Assembly (NCBI RefSeq): GCF_009789075.1
Contig: NZ_WNXQ01000003.1
Coordinates: 62,001 to 126,000 of the forward strand
Source: Pseudooceanicola pacificus
GTDB taxonomy: Bacteria > Pseudomonadota > Alphaproteobacteria > Rhodobacterales > Rhodobacteraceae
Length of the DNA: 64,000 nucleotides
Reading direction: 5' to 3'
Below, piece after piece: positions 51,933 through 61,167 of the stretch. Positions within the stretch are counted from its first letter, which is position 1. Each line of letters begins with the position of its first letter. A model generated the notes under the pieces. The model was not told the origin of the DNA. It did not search any database and saw only the letters and a list, made by a program, of their open reading frames with translations. The position numbers and the translations under genes were made by a program.

Positions 51933-53255
51933 ATGCCAGCGCCTCTCATGGTCATTCCGTCCTCGCCTGAGCTGCCGAAAGAGTGCGACGCGGTCGTGAT
52001 CGGCGGCGGGATCGTCGGGGCCTGCGCCGCCTGGTACCTTGCCAAGGGCGGAATGCGGGTGGCGCTGATCGAAAAGGGCCGGGTCGGATGCGAACAGTCC
52101 AGCCGGAACTGGGGGTGGTGTCGTCAGCAGAACCGCGATCAGCGGTTGCTGCCACTGGCGACGGCGAGCCTGAGCTGCTGGGAAGAGATCGCGGAGGATC
52201 TGGGCGAGGATCTGGGCTTTCGCCGCACCGGCCTGCTTTATGTTTCCGATGACGAGGCAGAGCTGGCGAATTGGCGCGATTGGAGCGTGTTCGGAAACGA
52301 CCAGGGGGTCGAGAACCACATGCTGACGGCCAAAGAGGCAACGGAGCTGGCCCGGTCGACCGGCAAGGCCTGGAAGGGCGGGGTGAGCGCGCCGTCAGAC
52401 GGGATAGCCGACACGTCGAGCGCAGCACCGCGCATCGCACGCGGACTCTTGTCGCGTGGCGGCACGGTACACCAGTTTTGCGCGGCCAGGGGGCTGGAAA
52501 CCTCGGCAGGGAAGGTGACCGGAGTCGTGACCGAGGCCGGGACAATCCGAACCTCGCGCGTGATCCTGGCGGGCGGGGCGTGGAGTTCATCCTTTTGCCG
52601 TCAGCTGGGCATATCCTTTCCCCAGGCCACGATCCGGTCGACCGCCATATCGACGCTGCCGGGCGGTCCGGATATTCCGCATGCGTTTCACTCCAAGGGT
52701 GCAACCATCACGCGGCGCAGGGATGGCGGCATCACCCTGGCCATATCGCAACTGGCCCGGGTCGACCCGACGCCGCAGAGCCTGCGTTATGCGCGCCACT
52801 TCCTGCCCATGTTCATGGCGCGGAGCGATGTTCTGTCGTTTGGCGACTTGCGCGCCCTGTTCAACGGGCAGGAGAGCCTGCGGAAGTGGGCGCTAGACCG
52901 GCCGACGCCGATGGAGCGTATCCGCACGCTCGATCCGCGCCCGGAACCGGGTGTGGTTGCGCTCATCCTCGAACGGGCGCATCGCTTCATCCCCGAACTC
53001 GCGTCACTCGGGGTTCAGACAAGCTGGTCCGGCTATATCGACAGCACCCCCGACGGTCTGCCGGTGATCGACCCGGATGCGGGGCCGGAAGGGCTGGTCC
53101 TGGCGACGGGTTTCTCCGGGCAGGGTTTCGGCACAGGGCCGGGCACGGGCCGGCTGGTCGCCGATATCGTGCTGGGGCAGGACAGCGCAATTCCCCGCGC
53201 CGGGCTGGAGCTGGCGCGGCTGCACAAGGGCCGCGCCAAGGTCGCCCGCTTCTGA
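51933..53255 (+). CDS. DAO-type FAD-dependent oxidoreductase (DadA/glycine oxidase-like)
   Basis: 440 residues. Rossmann FAD site VVIGGGIVGACAAWYLAKGGMRVALIEKG (residues 21-49); SSRNWGWCRQQNRDQRLLPL motif; ILAGGAWSSSF; C-terminal FAD segment SGYIDSTPDGLPVIDPDAGPEGLVLATGFSGQGFGTGPGTGRLVADI. This D-amino-acid-oxidase fold oxidises primary or secondary amines of amino acids. A soluble protein, no signal peptide. Third gene of the DSD1-RidA-FAD unit (15-nt gap). Oxidation of glycine or of a D-amino acid would give the 2-imino acid that RidA hydrolyses. PuuB-like amine oxidation is the alternative. Confidence 0.85.
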   Translation: MPAPLMVIPSSPELPKECDAVVIGGGIVGACAAWYLAKGGMRVALIEKGRVGCEQSSRNWGWCRQQNRDQRLLPLATASLSCWEEIAEDLGEDLGFRRTGLLYVSDDEAELANWRDWSVFGNDQGVENHMLTAKEATELARSTGKAWKGGVSAPSDGIADTSSAAPRIARGLLSRGGTVHQFCAARGLETSAGKVTGVVTEAGTIRTSRVILAGGAWSSSFCRQLGISFPQATIRSTAISTLPGGPDIPHAFHSKGATITRRRDGGITLAISQLARVDPTPQSLRYARHFLPMFMARSDVLSFGDLRALFNGQESLRKWALDRPTPMERIRTLDPRPEPGVVALILERAHRFIPELASLGVQTSWSGYIDSTPDGLPVIDPDAGPEGLVLATGFSGQGFGTGPGTGRLVADIVLGQDSAIPRAGLELARLHKGRAKVARF

Positions 53256-53410
53256 CCGGATCAGCCGGGCGCCAGTGACATCAGGCCAGGACGGTGCCAT
53301 ATGCAGGTGTCGCGCCTGGTCTGCGGGTGGCGCGTCATCGAAGTGCCCCCTCAAGGTGGACGGGTTCGCCATCCCCTTCAGCGCAGACTTACTGCGGCCT
53401 GCACATGCCG

Positions 53411-53416
53411 TTAATG
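53411..53416. promoter_or_regulatory. TTAATG half site upstream of the aldehyde dehydrogenase gene
   Basis: TTAATG within CCGTTAATGGCGG, 64 nt before the ATG at 53480. It matches one arm of the CATTAA-N7/8-TTAATG dyads at 50233 and 56029; no second arm at the same spacing is present here. Confidence 0.35.
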
Positions 53417-53479
53417 GCGGTCGGCCTGCGGACCACTAGCATGTGTGCCAAAGGCACCTGAAAGACCAAGGAACGGCTT

Positions 53480-54916
53480 ATGACTCAGTTTGACCTCGAC
53501 ACGTTCTACATCGGCGGCGAATGGATCGCGCCCTCCTCGGACGAGCGCATCGCCACGTGGAACCCCGCTACGGAAACGCAGATCGGGTCGATCCCCGCGG
53601 GCACCGCAGCAGATGTGGATGCAGCAGTTGCCGCCGCGCGCAAAGCTTTCCCGGCCTTTTCGACGACAACGGTGGACGAGAGGGTCGCCCTGCTGACCCG
53701 GATCGGTGACCTGATCGACGCGCGGGCGGATGAGATCGCCGAGGCGATCACGATGGAGATGGGCTGTGCCACGACCTTTGCGAAGGAACGGCAGGTGCCG
53801 GTCGGCGCGTCCAACATCAGGGTGGCGGTCCGCGCCGTGCAGGATTACCCGTTCATTCGCCAGCAGGGCCAAACCGCAATCAACCGCGACCCGATCGGCG
53901 TGTGCGGTCTGATCACCCCGTGGAACTGGCCGTTGCACCAGATTACCGCCAAGGTCGGCCCGGCACTTGCTGCCGGCTGCACCATCGTTCTGAAGCCGAG
54001 CGAGCTGTCGCCCTACAGCTCTCAGATCATGGCCGAAATCATCGAGGCCGCGGGCACACCCGCCGGTGTCTTCAACATGATTTACGGCCGAGGCGAGGTT
54101 GTGGGCGAGGCGATGTCGGCGCATCCGGGAATCGACATGGTGTCGATCACCGGCTCGACCCGCGCGGGGGCCGCCGTGGCACGCGCTGCCGCACCAACGA
54201 TCAAGCGGGTGACGCAGGAGCTGGGCGGCAAGTCTCCGAACGTGGTGCTGGACGATGCGGATTTCGACAAGGCCATGCCGCCAAGCGTGCAGAACGCCTT
54301 TCGCAACATGGGCCAGTCCTGCAGTGCCCCGACGCGGCTGATCGTACCGCGCAGCCGGTTGGCCGAGGCCGAAGAGGCGGTGCTGAGGGTGGTCGAGACC
54401 ATGACCGTAGGCGACCCGACGCGCCCGGATACCGTTCTGGGACCTGTCGCCAACAAGGCGCAGTTCGACCGCGTACAGTCGATGATCCGGACGGGTATCG
54501 ACGAAGGCGCACGGATGATCTGCGGAGGGCCCGGCCGTCCGGAGGGGATGGAAACCGGCTTCTTCGTGCGGCCCACGGTGTTTTCCGATGTCGGCACAAA
54601 AATGGCGATTGCCCAGCAGGAGATCTTTGGGCCCGTGCTTTGCATCATACCTTATGAGGACGAGGCCGAGGCGGTCGAGATCGCCAATGACAGCGTCTAT
54701 GGCCTTGGTGCGCAGGTGCAGTCCACCTCGCCCGAGCGGGCGCGGAGGGTGGCGCTTCAGATCCGGTCGGGCCAGGTGCATATCAACTTCCCGGCCGGGG
54801 ATCCGATGGCACCCTTCGGCGGGTACAAGCAGTCAGGAAACGGGCGCGAATACGGTGTCTTCGGGCTGGAGGAATACCTCGAAACCCGTGCAATCCTTGG
54901 ATATTTCGACGCCTGA
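53480..54916 (+). CDS. NAD(P)-dependent aldehyde dehydrogenase
   Basis: 478 residues, ALDH superfamily. NAD site GLITPWNWPLHQITAKVGPALAAGC and LKPSELSP; SITGSTRAG; general base Glu in TQELGGKSPNVVL; nucleophile Cys in NMGQSCSAPTRLIV; EIFGPVLCIIPY near the end. All catalytic residues present. It resembles succinate-semialdehyde / betaine aldehyde type enzymes, but the substrate is not readable. It is separated by 224 nt from the FAD oxidoreductase and has its own control region with a TTAATG half site. It is convergent with the LysR gene, the two stops 11 nt apart. Confidence 0.92.
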   Translation: MTQFDLDTFYIGGEWIAPSSDERIATWNPATETQIGSIPAGTAADVDAAVAAARKAFPAFSTTTVDERVALLTRIGDLIDARADEIAEAITMEMGCATTFAKERQVPVGASNIRVAVRAVQDYPFIRQQGQTAINRDPIGVCGLITPWNWPLHQITAKVGPALAAGCTIVLKPSELSPYSSQIMAEIIEAAGTPAGVFNMIYGRGEVVGEAMSAHPGIDMVSITGSTRAGAAVARAAAPTIKRVTQELGGKSPNVVLDDADFDKAMPPSVQNAFRNMGQSCSAPTRLIVPRSRLAEAEEAVLRVVETMTVGDPTRPDTVLGPVANKAQFDRVQSMIRTGIDEGARMICGGPGRPEGMETGFFVRPTVFSDVGTKMAIAQQEIFGPVLCIIPYEDEAEAVEIANDSVYGLGAQVQSTSPERARRVALQIRSGQVHINFPAGDPMAPFGGYKQSGNGREYGVFGLEEYLETRAILGYFDA

Positions 54917-54926
54917 TACGGGCCAG

Positions 54927-55838
54927 TCACTCGGCCTGAAGCCACGGGGTCGGCTTCAGGCCCTTTCGCAGCATTTCAAGCATCTTGCTGGTCCGCTTGG
55001 ACCGGTTGTGCCGCGTGTTCAGGAAGGCGACGATGTTGGTCTCGGGCAGGTTCCACTGCGGCAGAACCCGGACCAGCGCGCCGCTTGCCAGATGCGCGGC
55101 CACGTCCCATTCCGACCGCACGGCCAGGCCCAGACCGGCCAGTGTCCAGTCCCGCAGGATCTCTCCGTCGTTGGTCGACATGGCCGGTGCGATGCGGATG
55201 GTCGCCTGTTCCTCCCCGGCCGTGGCAAAGCGCCAGAGCGTGACGTCTTCGTCATTCTCGCGCAAGGCGAGGCAGCGGTGATCGGCCAGGTCATGCGGGT
55301 GACGCAAGGGCGGCTTGCCCTTCAGGTAGTCGCGTGAGGCGACGAGGAACCGCCGGTTCGGCGCCAGGGTCGTCATCAGCCGTCCGGGAGAGTTCAGCTC
55401 TCCGATATGAACGATGATGTCCCAGTTGTCGTTCACCATCCGCGTTGGCGTATCGGACAGGTGCAACGTCACCGTCGCCTCGTGATACTCGCGGGAGAAG
55501 GCATCGACGATGGGCGCGATATGGCGGCGGCCGAAGCCGTAGGGCGCGACGATCTGGAGATGGCCGCGCACCGTGTTGGTCCGGTCGCTCAGCTGGTCGG
55601 TCAGGTTCTCGACCGCGTCGATGATGGTCTGACCCTCGGCCAGTACAAGCTCCCCCTCGTCGGTCAGCGTGATCCCGTTCAGCGACCGGTCCAGAAGGCG
55701 GACGCCGACGCGGGTTTCGAGCGCGCGCAGGCGTTGGGTTACCGCCGGGGCGGTCACGTTCATTTTCCGGGCAGCCTGGGCAAGCGAACGGGACCGCGCG
55801 ACGACGCAGAAGAAGCTGATGTCTTCGGACGAGAGCAT
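54927..55838 (-). CDS. LysR-type transcriptional regulator
   Basis: 303 residues from the ATG at 55838 (MLSSEDISFFCVVARSRSLAQAARKMNVTAPAVTQRLRALETRVGVRLLDRSLNGITLTDEGELV), N-terminal HTH typical of LTTRs. The ligand domain (GHLQIVAPYGFGRRHIAPIVDAF ... IVHIGELNSPGRLMTTLAPNRRFLVAS) is of the CrgA-like group. A TTG at 55856 would add six residues. Divergent from the Pot-type transporter and adjacent to the catabolic genes; probably their regulator. Its start codon lies inside a CATTAATT element repeated at 56062, suggesting autoregulation. Confidence 0.9.
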   Translation of the reverse strand: MLSSEDISFFCVVARSRSLAQAARKMNVTAPAVTQRLRALETRVGVRLLDRSLNGITLTDEGELVLAEGQTIIDAVENLTDQLSDRTNTVRGHLQIVAPYGFGRRHIAPIVDAFSREYHEATVTLHLSDTPTRMVNDNWDIIVHIGELNSPGRLMTTLAPNRRFLVASRDYLKGKPPLRHPHDLADHRCLALRENDEDVTLWRFATAGEEQATIRIAPAMSTNDGEILRDWTLAGLGLAVRSEWDVAAHLASGALVRVLPQWNLPETNIVAFLNTRHNRSKRTSKMLEMLRKGLKPTPWLQAE

Positions 55839-55859
55839 TAATTCTGGCCTTATCAATCC
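55836..55859. promoter_or_regulatory. 24-bp direct repeat unit overlapping the LysR start
   Basis: CATTAATT, two variable bases, GGCCTT, one variable base, TCAAT. The same arrangement (20 of 24 positions identical) recurs at 56062-56085. The first three bases are the complement of the LysR start codon. Candidate regulator binding site. Confidence 0.5.
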
Positions 55860-56028
55860 AAGGTTTCGAGTGAAGCTAAGGCTTTAGTGCGACCGGCAAC
55901 AAGTCACTTGGGTAGGCAATTGTGGCCCTGGCAGGCCTGTAAACAGGATATTCCCCATAATGTGCTAATCTATATGGGAAATCCCGCAGTCTCTGCTGCC
56001 AGGACCTGCCGAAGATTTGGGCGGATGG

Positions 56029-56047
56029 CATTAAGCTGTGGTTAATG
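56029..56047. promoter_or_regulatory. Dyad CATTAAG-N5-GTTAATG upstream of the transporter operon
   Basis: CATTAA (56029-56034) and TTAATG (56042-56047) with a 7-nt interval, close in form to the dyad at 50233-50252 (8-nt interval). Lies between the two 24-bp direct repeat units. Confidence 0.5.
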
Positions 56048-56061
56048 GGTCCTGTAAGACA

Positions 56062-56085
56062 CATTAATTGCGGCCTTGTCAATTC
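56062..56085. promoter_or_regulatory. Second 24-bp direct repeat unit
   Basis: CATTAATT, two variable bases, GGCCTT, one variable base, TCAAT; 20 of 24 positions match 55836-55859 in the same orientation, 226 bp apart. It lies 195 nt upstream of the binding-protein gene. Confidence 0.5.
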
Positions 56086-56279
56086 CCCCCAACAATCCCG
56101 TTACGAAGCAACGGAAGGTGCAGATGCCGAGACACCTGTTTCTCATCCTGACTGGCGCATGTCGGCTGCTTGGCCGCGGGCGCGTCACTGCCACAATGGC
56201 GCAGGTGGGTCATGGTCGCTTGTCCTGCCTGTCCTTGCCTCGGTTCAAGAGCAACCAATCACAACAGGGACTGCTGAAT

Positions 56280-57308
56280 ATGAAACTGTTCAATAAGATA
56301 GCCCTAGGGACGGCCCTGTCCCTCGCGGCTCCGGCAATGGCGCAGGATGTTGTCAACTACGCGACGGACGGCGGCACGATCCTCGACGTCAAACAGGAAT
56401 ACCTGATCGGACCGGCAGAGGAGAAGCTGGGTGTGGACGTGGTGGTCGATGCCATGACCAGCCGCTTCGCCCCCTTCAAGGCACAGGTGCTGTCGGGCAA
56501 GCCGACGTGGAACCTGATCGATTTCTCCGCGGGCTACGGCATCCGGTCTCAAAACGAGGACCTTCTGGAAAAGCTGGACTATTCCCTGATCCCGAACGCC
56601 GCGGGCGTGCCGGATGCCTACAAGGATGACTACACCGTAGGGTCGACCGCCTATGCAACCGGACTGGGCTACAGCACCGAAGCCTTCCCCGACAACCCGC
56701 CCCAGACCTGGGCCGACTTCTGGGATGTCGAGGCGTTCCCCGGCCGCCGCGCCATGCGCAACGGGCCGCGCCCGGCACTGGAACTGGCCCTGCTCGCCGA
56801 TGGCGTCGCACCCGAGGACCTGTACCCGCTCGACGTGGAGCGCGCCTATGACAAGATGGCCGAGATCAAGCCGCACATCGACGTCTGGTGGAGTTCGGGC
56901 GCCGAAACGACCCAGCTGCTGTACGATCAGGAAGTCGACCTGATGCAGATCTGGGACGGCCGCGCAAAGAACGCGATCAACGAAGGCGCACCTGCCGTGT
57001 TCGTCTGGAACAACGCCATCGTGGAATACGCGGTCTTCGCCATTCCGAAAGGGTCGTCGCACCCCGAGGTGACCATGAAGGTCATCAACGAGATGCTGAA
57101 CCCGGAGGGACAGGCCAAGTGGGCCAGCAACTATGCCACCGGTCCGCTGAACACCAATTTCGCCGAGTTCATGGACCCGGAGCGCCTGAAGGAACTTCCG
57201 TCTGCGCCCGAAAACCTCGCAATCGGGATCCCCCTGAACAATGCGTGGTGGGCGTCGGAAGCCGGTGAAGAGGCCGAGCGCCGCTGGCTGGAGTTCATGC
57301 AGCAGTAA
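56280..57308 (+). CDS. Periplasmic binding protein of a Pot-type ABC transporter
   Basis: 342 residues from the ATG at 56280 (AGGGA 9 nt upstream). Signal peptide MKLFNKIALGTALSLAAPAMA, mature start QDVVNYATDGG. Family 1 / PotD-like fold: VVDAMTSRFAPFKAQVLSGKPTWNLIDF, STEAFPDNPPQTWADFWDVEAFPGRRAM, DVWWSSGAETTQLLYDQEVDLMQIWDGRA. The polyamine-binding acidic pocket of PotD/PotF is not clearly conserved, so another cationic or amino-acid-like substrate is likely. First gene of binding protein, two permeases, ATPase. Confidence 0.9.
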   Translation: MKLFNKIALGTALSLAAPAMAQDVVNYATDGGTILDVKQEYLIGPAEEKLGVDVVVDAMTSRFAPFKAQVLSGKPTWNLIDFSAGYGIRSQNEDLLEKLDYSLIPNAAGVPDAYKDDYTVGSTAYATGLGYSTEAFPDNPPQTWADFWDVEAFPGRRAMRNGPRPALELALLADGVAPEDLYPLDVERAYDKMAEIKPHIDVWWSSGAETTQLLYDQEVDLMQIWDGRAKNAINEGAPAVFVWNNAIVEYAVFAIPKGSSHPEVTMKVINEMLNPEGQAKWASNYATGPLNTNFAEFMDPERLKELPSAPENLAIGIPLNNAWWASEAGEEAERRWLEFMQQ

Positions 57309-57344
57309 AGCTGATGGGATGGTCCGAACGGGAGTTTCACCGAT

Positions 57345-58211
57345 ATGACTGACATGCCGAAACTCTCGGCCATCGAACGGACGGAACAGCGGAGCTTTCT
57401 GCTGCTGTTCCTGCCCGCCCTGATCCTGGTCGCCCTGATCATCTTTGCCCCGCTTGGCAAGCTGGTCGTGCAGTCCTTTCAGGACGAGGGGGCATTCTCT
57501 CTCGTCCATTACAAGCGGATCGTGACCGAGCGGATCTACTGGTCGATCTTTGTGGATACGCTTGAGGTGTCGCTTGCGGTCACCGCGCTGTCCGCCCTGC
57601 TGGGCTATCCTGTGGCCTACGCCGCGGCGCGCGCGTCGCGGTTGTGGACGGGGCTGATCCTCGCCATGGTGATGCTGCCGTTTTGGACGTCGGTCCTTGT
57701 GCGCACCTATGGCTGGCTGGTCATCCTGCAACGCCGGGGCATCGTGAACACGACGCTGATGGACCTTGGCATCATCAGCAAACCGCTTGAGCTGTCGCAC
57801 AACTACACCGCTGTCCTCATCGGCATGGTGCATGTGATGGTGCCCTTCATCGTCTTCCCGCTATATGCCGCCCTGTCAAAGATTCCGCCCGAACTCGCGC
57901 AGGCCGGGAACAGTCTTGGCGGCACCCGCAGCTATGTGTTCCGCCGGGTGATCCTGCCGCTGTCGGCGCCGGGGCTGCTGGCGGGGGCGGTGCTGGTCTT
58001 CGTTCTGTCGCTTGGGTTCTACCTGACGCCCGAACTGCTGGGCGGTGGCAAGACGATCATGGTTTCCTCGCTGGTCGAGCGGAACATCGAGCAATATTCG
58101 CGCTTTGGCGCGGCCAGTTCGGTCGCTCTCAGCCTGCTGGTCATCGTGCTTGCGATCTTCTGGGTCGTGGACCGTGTCCTGCCGGTCGAGAAGATCATAG
58201 GCGTCAAGTGA
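57345..58211 (+). CDS. Pot-type ABC permease (PotB-like)
   Basis: 288 residues, six helices. N-terminal helix FLLLFLPALILVALIIFAPLGKLVVQSF, then ALLGYPVAYAAARASRLWTGLILAMVMLPFWTSVLVRTYGWLVILQRRGIVN, a PotB hallmark, and the EAA loop ALSKIPPELAQAGNSLGGTRSYVFRRVILPLSAPG. Forms the channel with the next protein. The 3-prime end overlaps a possible GTG start of the next gene. Confidence 0.92.
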   Translation: MTDMPKLSAIERTEQRSFLLLFLPALILVALIIFAPLGKLVVQSFQDEGAFSLVHYKRIVTERIYWSIFVDTLEVSLAVTALSALLGYPVAYAAARASRLWTGLILAMVMLPFWTSVLVRTYGWLVILQRRGIVNTTLMDLGIISKPLELSHNYTAVLIGMVHVMVPFIVFPLYAALSKIPPELAQAGNSLGGTRSYVFRRVILPLSAPGLLAGAVLVFVLSLGFYLTPELLGGGKTIMVSSLVERNIEQYSRFGAASSVALSLLVIVLAIFWVVDRVLPVEKIIGVK

Positions 58212-58222
58212 GGCAGGTGCAG

Positions 58223-59008
58223 ATGAAAAAGCTTCAGAATCTGCCGCTCTACGGCGTTGTCTTTGCGATCCTGTTCTTCCTGGTGTTCCCGATCATCGTG
58301 GTGGTGATCATGTCCTTCTCGGACTCGCGCTTTCTGACGTTCCCGCCCAAGGTCTTTTCCCTGCGGTGGTACGAATCCTACTTCCTCGATCCGGCCTGGA
58401 TGCGGGCGACCAGGAACAGCTTTGTTCTCGCGATCCTGACAACCATCCTGGTGGTTCCGGTGGGTACGGCGGCGGCTTACGGGGCGCATATGTGCAAGAT
58501 GGCGATCATGCGGCACATGCAACTGCTGTTGCTGTCGCCGGTGATCGTGCCCGTGATCATTATCGCGGCCGGGCTCTACATGGTTTATGCGCAGGTCGGC
58601 CTGCTGGCGACCAAGCTGGGGCTGGTGCTGGCCTTCGCCACGATGAACCTGCCCTATGTCTTCATCTCGGTCCTCGCGGGCCTGCGGTCTTACGATATGG
58701 CGCAGGAGGACGTGGCGCGCAGCCTTGGCGTGAGCCGCCTTGCGGCCTTCATGAAAGTCACGCTGCCGCAGATCCGGCCGTCGGTCATGACCGGAGCGCT
58801 CTTCGCCTTCATTGGGGCGTTGGACGAAACCGTGATTTCGATCTTCATCGCGGGCGGAGAAAACCAGACTCTGCCAAGCCGCATGTTCATGAGCCTGAAC
58901 GACGAGATCGACCCGACCATTGCCTCGATCAGCACGGTACTGATCTCGGTCTCCTTTGCGCTGGTGATCCTGATGTCGCTGCGCAGCCCCAAGAAAGCCA
59001 ACGGCTGA
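58223..59008 (+). CDS. Pot-type ABC permease (PotC-like)
   Basis: 261 residues from the ATG at 58223, 9 nt after GAGG; a GTG at 58208 that overlaps the upstream stop (GTGA) would add five residues. Helices VVFAILFFLVFPIIVVVIMSFSD and LLLSPVIVPVIIIAAGLYMVYAQVG; EAA loop SYDMAQEDVARSLGVSRLAAFMKVTLPQIRPSVMTGALFAFIGALDETVISIF is typical of PotC/PotI. Inner membrane; partner of the PotB-like protein. Confidence 0.92.
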   Translation: MKKLQNLPLYGVVFAILFFLVFPIIVVVIMSFSDSRFLTFPPKVFSLRWYESYFLDPAWMRATRNSFVLAILTTILVVPVGTAAAYGAHMCKMAIMRHMQLLLLSPVIVPVIIIAAGLYMVYAQVGLLATKLGLVLAFATMNLPYVFISVLAGLRSYDMAQEDVARSLGVSRLAAFMKVTLPQIRPSVMTGALFAFIGALDETVISIFIAGGENQTLPSRMFMSLNDEIDPTIASISTVLISVSFALVILMSLRSPKKANG

Positions 59009-59034
59009 CGCCGTCCCGTCCATCGGAGAAGATC

Positions 59035-60111
59035 ATGCCCGCATCCCATTTCGAGTCCGTGAGCGTTCGGAACCTGGTCAAGACCTATCACACGTTCGAC
59101 GCGCTGAGCGACGTCTCGCTCGATATCGCGGCTGGCGAATTCCTGTCCATCCTCGGGCCGTCCGGGTCCGGCAAGACGACATTGTTGCAGGTCATAGGCG
59201 GCTTTACCGGCCCGACCAGCGGCAAAGTCTATTTCGGCGATACCGACGTCACCAACCTGCCGCCGCAGAAGCGCGAGATTGGCGTGGTGTTCCAGAACTA
59301 CGCCCTGTTTCCGCACCTGACGGTGGCCGAAAACATTGCCTTCCCCCTCAAGGCGCGACGGGTCGGGCGCGCGGACTGCGAGGAGCGGGTCGCGCAGGCA
59401 TTGCGGACCGTCGACATGGAAGGCTTTGGCGACCGGCCGATTGCCAAGCTGTCGGGTGGCCAGAAACAGCGGGTGGCGCTGGCCCGGGCGATCGTTTTCG
59501 AGCCGCGGCTGATCCTGATGGATGAACCGCTCTCGGCGCTTGACAAGAACCTGCGCGAAGCGATGCAGCTGGAACTGCGCAACCTGCACAAGAACCTCAA
59601 TGCGACGATCATCTACGTGACGCATGACCAGCGTGAGGCGTTGACGATGTCGGACCGGATTGCCGTGATGAACAAGGGAAAATTGGTTCAGATCGATCAG
59701 CCCAAGGCGCTGTACCGCGCGCCGGCCGACCATTTCGTCGCCAGCTTTGTCGGCGAGGCGACCCTGCTGCCGGTCACCAGGCTGGGCGACCGGCAAATCG
59801 GGCTGGGCGGTGCCACGCTGCGCACACCCGACGTCACCACGGACGGCAAGCTGTTCGTGGCGCTGCAGGCGGACACGATCCTGCTGTGCGACGATGCCGA
59901 GGACGACGCGGATAGCAACTATTTGAACGGGACGGTTCGGGACCTCGTCTATCAGGGCGAAAGCCTGAAAGCGGACGTGGTTCTGGACGATGGTACGGCC
60001 ATTGCCTGCCGGATCGCGTCGCATCACTACAACCTGAGGAGCGTGCCCGAACTCGGTCATCGCATCCGCCTGAAGATGCATGTCGAGGACACGATCGTCG
60101 TGCCGGGCTGA
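59035..60111 (+). CDS. Pot-type ABC ATPase (PotA-like)
   Basis: 358 residues from the ATG at 59035. Walker A GPSGSGKTT, Q-loop VFQNYALFPHLTVAENIAFPLK, signature LSGGQKQRVALARAI, Walker B LILMDEPLSALDK, switch His in VTHDQREALTMSD. The C-terminal TOBE-type domain (about 270-358) is typical of PotA. Last gene of the transporter unit; a strong terminator follows at 60132. Confidence 0.93.
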   Translation: MPASHFESVSVRNLVKTYHTFDALSDVSLDIAAGEFLSILGPSGSGKTTLLQVIGGFTGPTSGKVYFGDTDVTNLPPQKREIGVVFQNYALFPHLTVAENIAFPLKARRVGRADCEERVAQALRTVDMEGFGDRPIAKLSGGQKQRVALARAIVFEPRLILMDEPLSALDKNLREAMQLELRNLHKNLNATIIYVTHDQREALTMSDRIAVMNKGKLVQIDQPKALYRAPADHFVASFVGEATLLPVTRLGDRQIGLGGATLRTPDVTTDGKLFVALQADTILLCDDAEDDADSNYLNGTVRDLVYQGESLKADVVLDDGTAIACRIASHHYNLRSVPELGHRIRLKMHVEDTIVVPG

Positions 60112-60131
60112 TCCGGCCTTTCGACAAAGCG

Positions 60132-60160
60132 AAGGCCCGGCAAGCTGCCGGGCCTTTTTC
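60132..60160 (+). terminator. Rho-independent terminator of the Pot-type operon
   Basis: A perfect 10-bp stem AGGCCCGGCA / TGCCGGGCCT (60133-60142 with 60146-60155) with a 3-nt loop AGC, followed by five T. On the minus strand the A-rich side (AAAGCGAAGG) is too broken for a good T tract, so it mainly serves the plus-strand operon. Confidence 0.9.
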
Positions 60161-60189
60161 GTGGTCGTCAGAGCGGGCCCGCGGCCCGG

Positions 60190-61159
<970 letters not shown>

Positions 61160-61167
<8 letters not shown>

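Larger units (their letters stand above)
55860..56279. other. Divergent control region between LysR gene and Pot-type transporter
   Basis: About 420 nt, AT-rich compared with the surroundings. It holds CCTGT-AA-ACAGG (55936-55947), an imperfect TTCCC..ATGGGAA dyad (55951-55980), the CATTAA-N7-TTAATG dyad (56029-56047) and the second 24-bp repeat unit (56062-56085). An open frame in phase with the binding protein runs from about 56121 but has no ribosome site or signal character. No convincing -35/-10 pair found. Confidence 0.6.

Noticed and set aside
56121-56279. N-terminal extension of the Pot-type binding protein from an upstream ATG
   Set aside because: The added residues have no ribosome site and would bury the clear signal peptide that starts at 56280.
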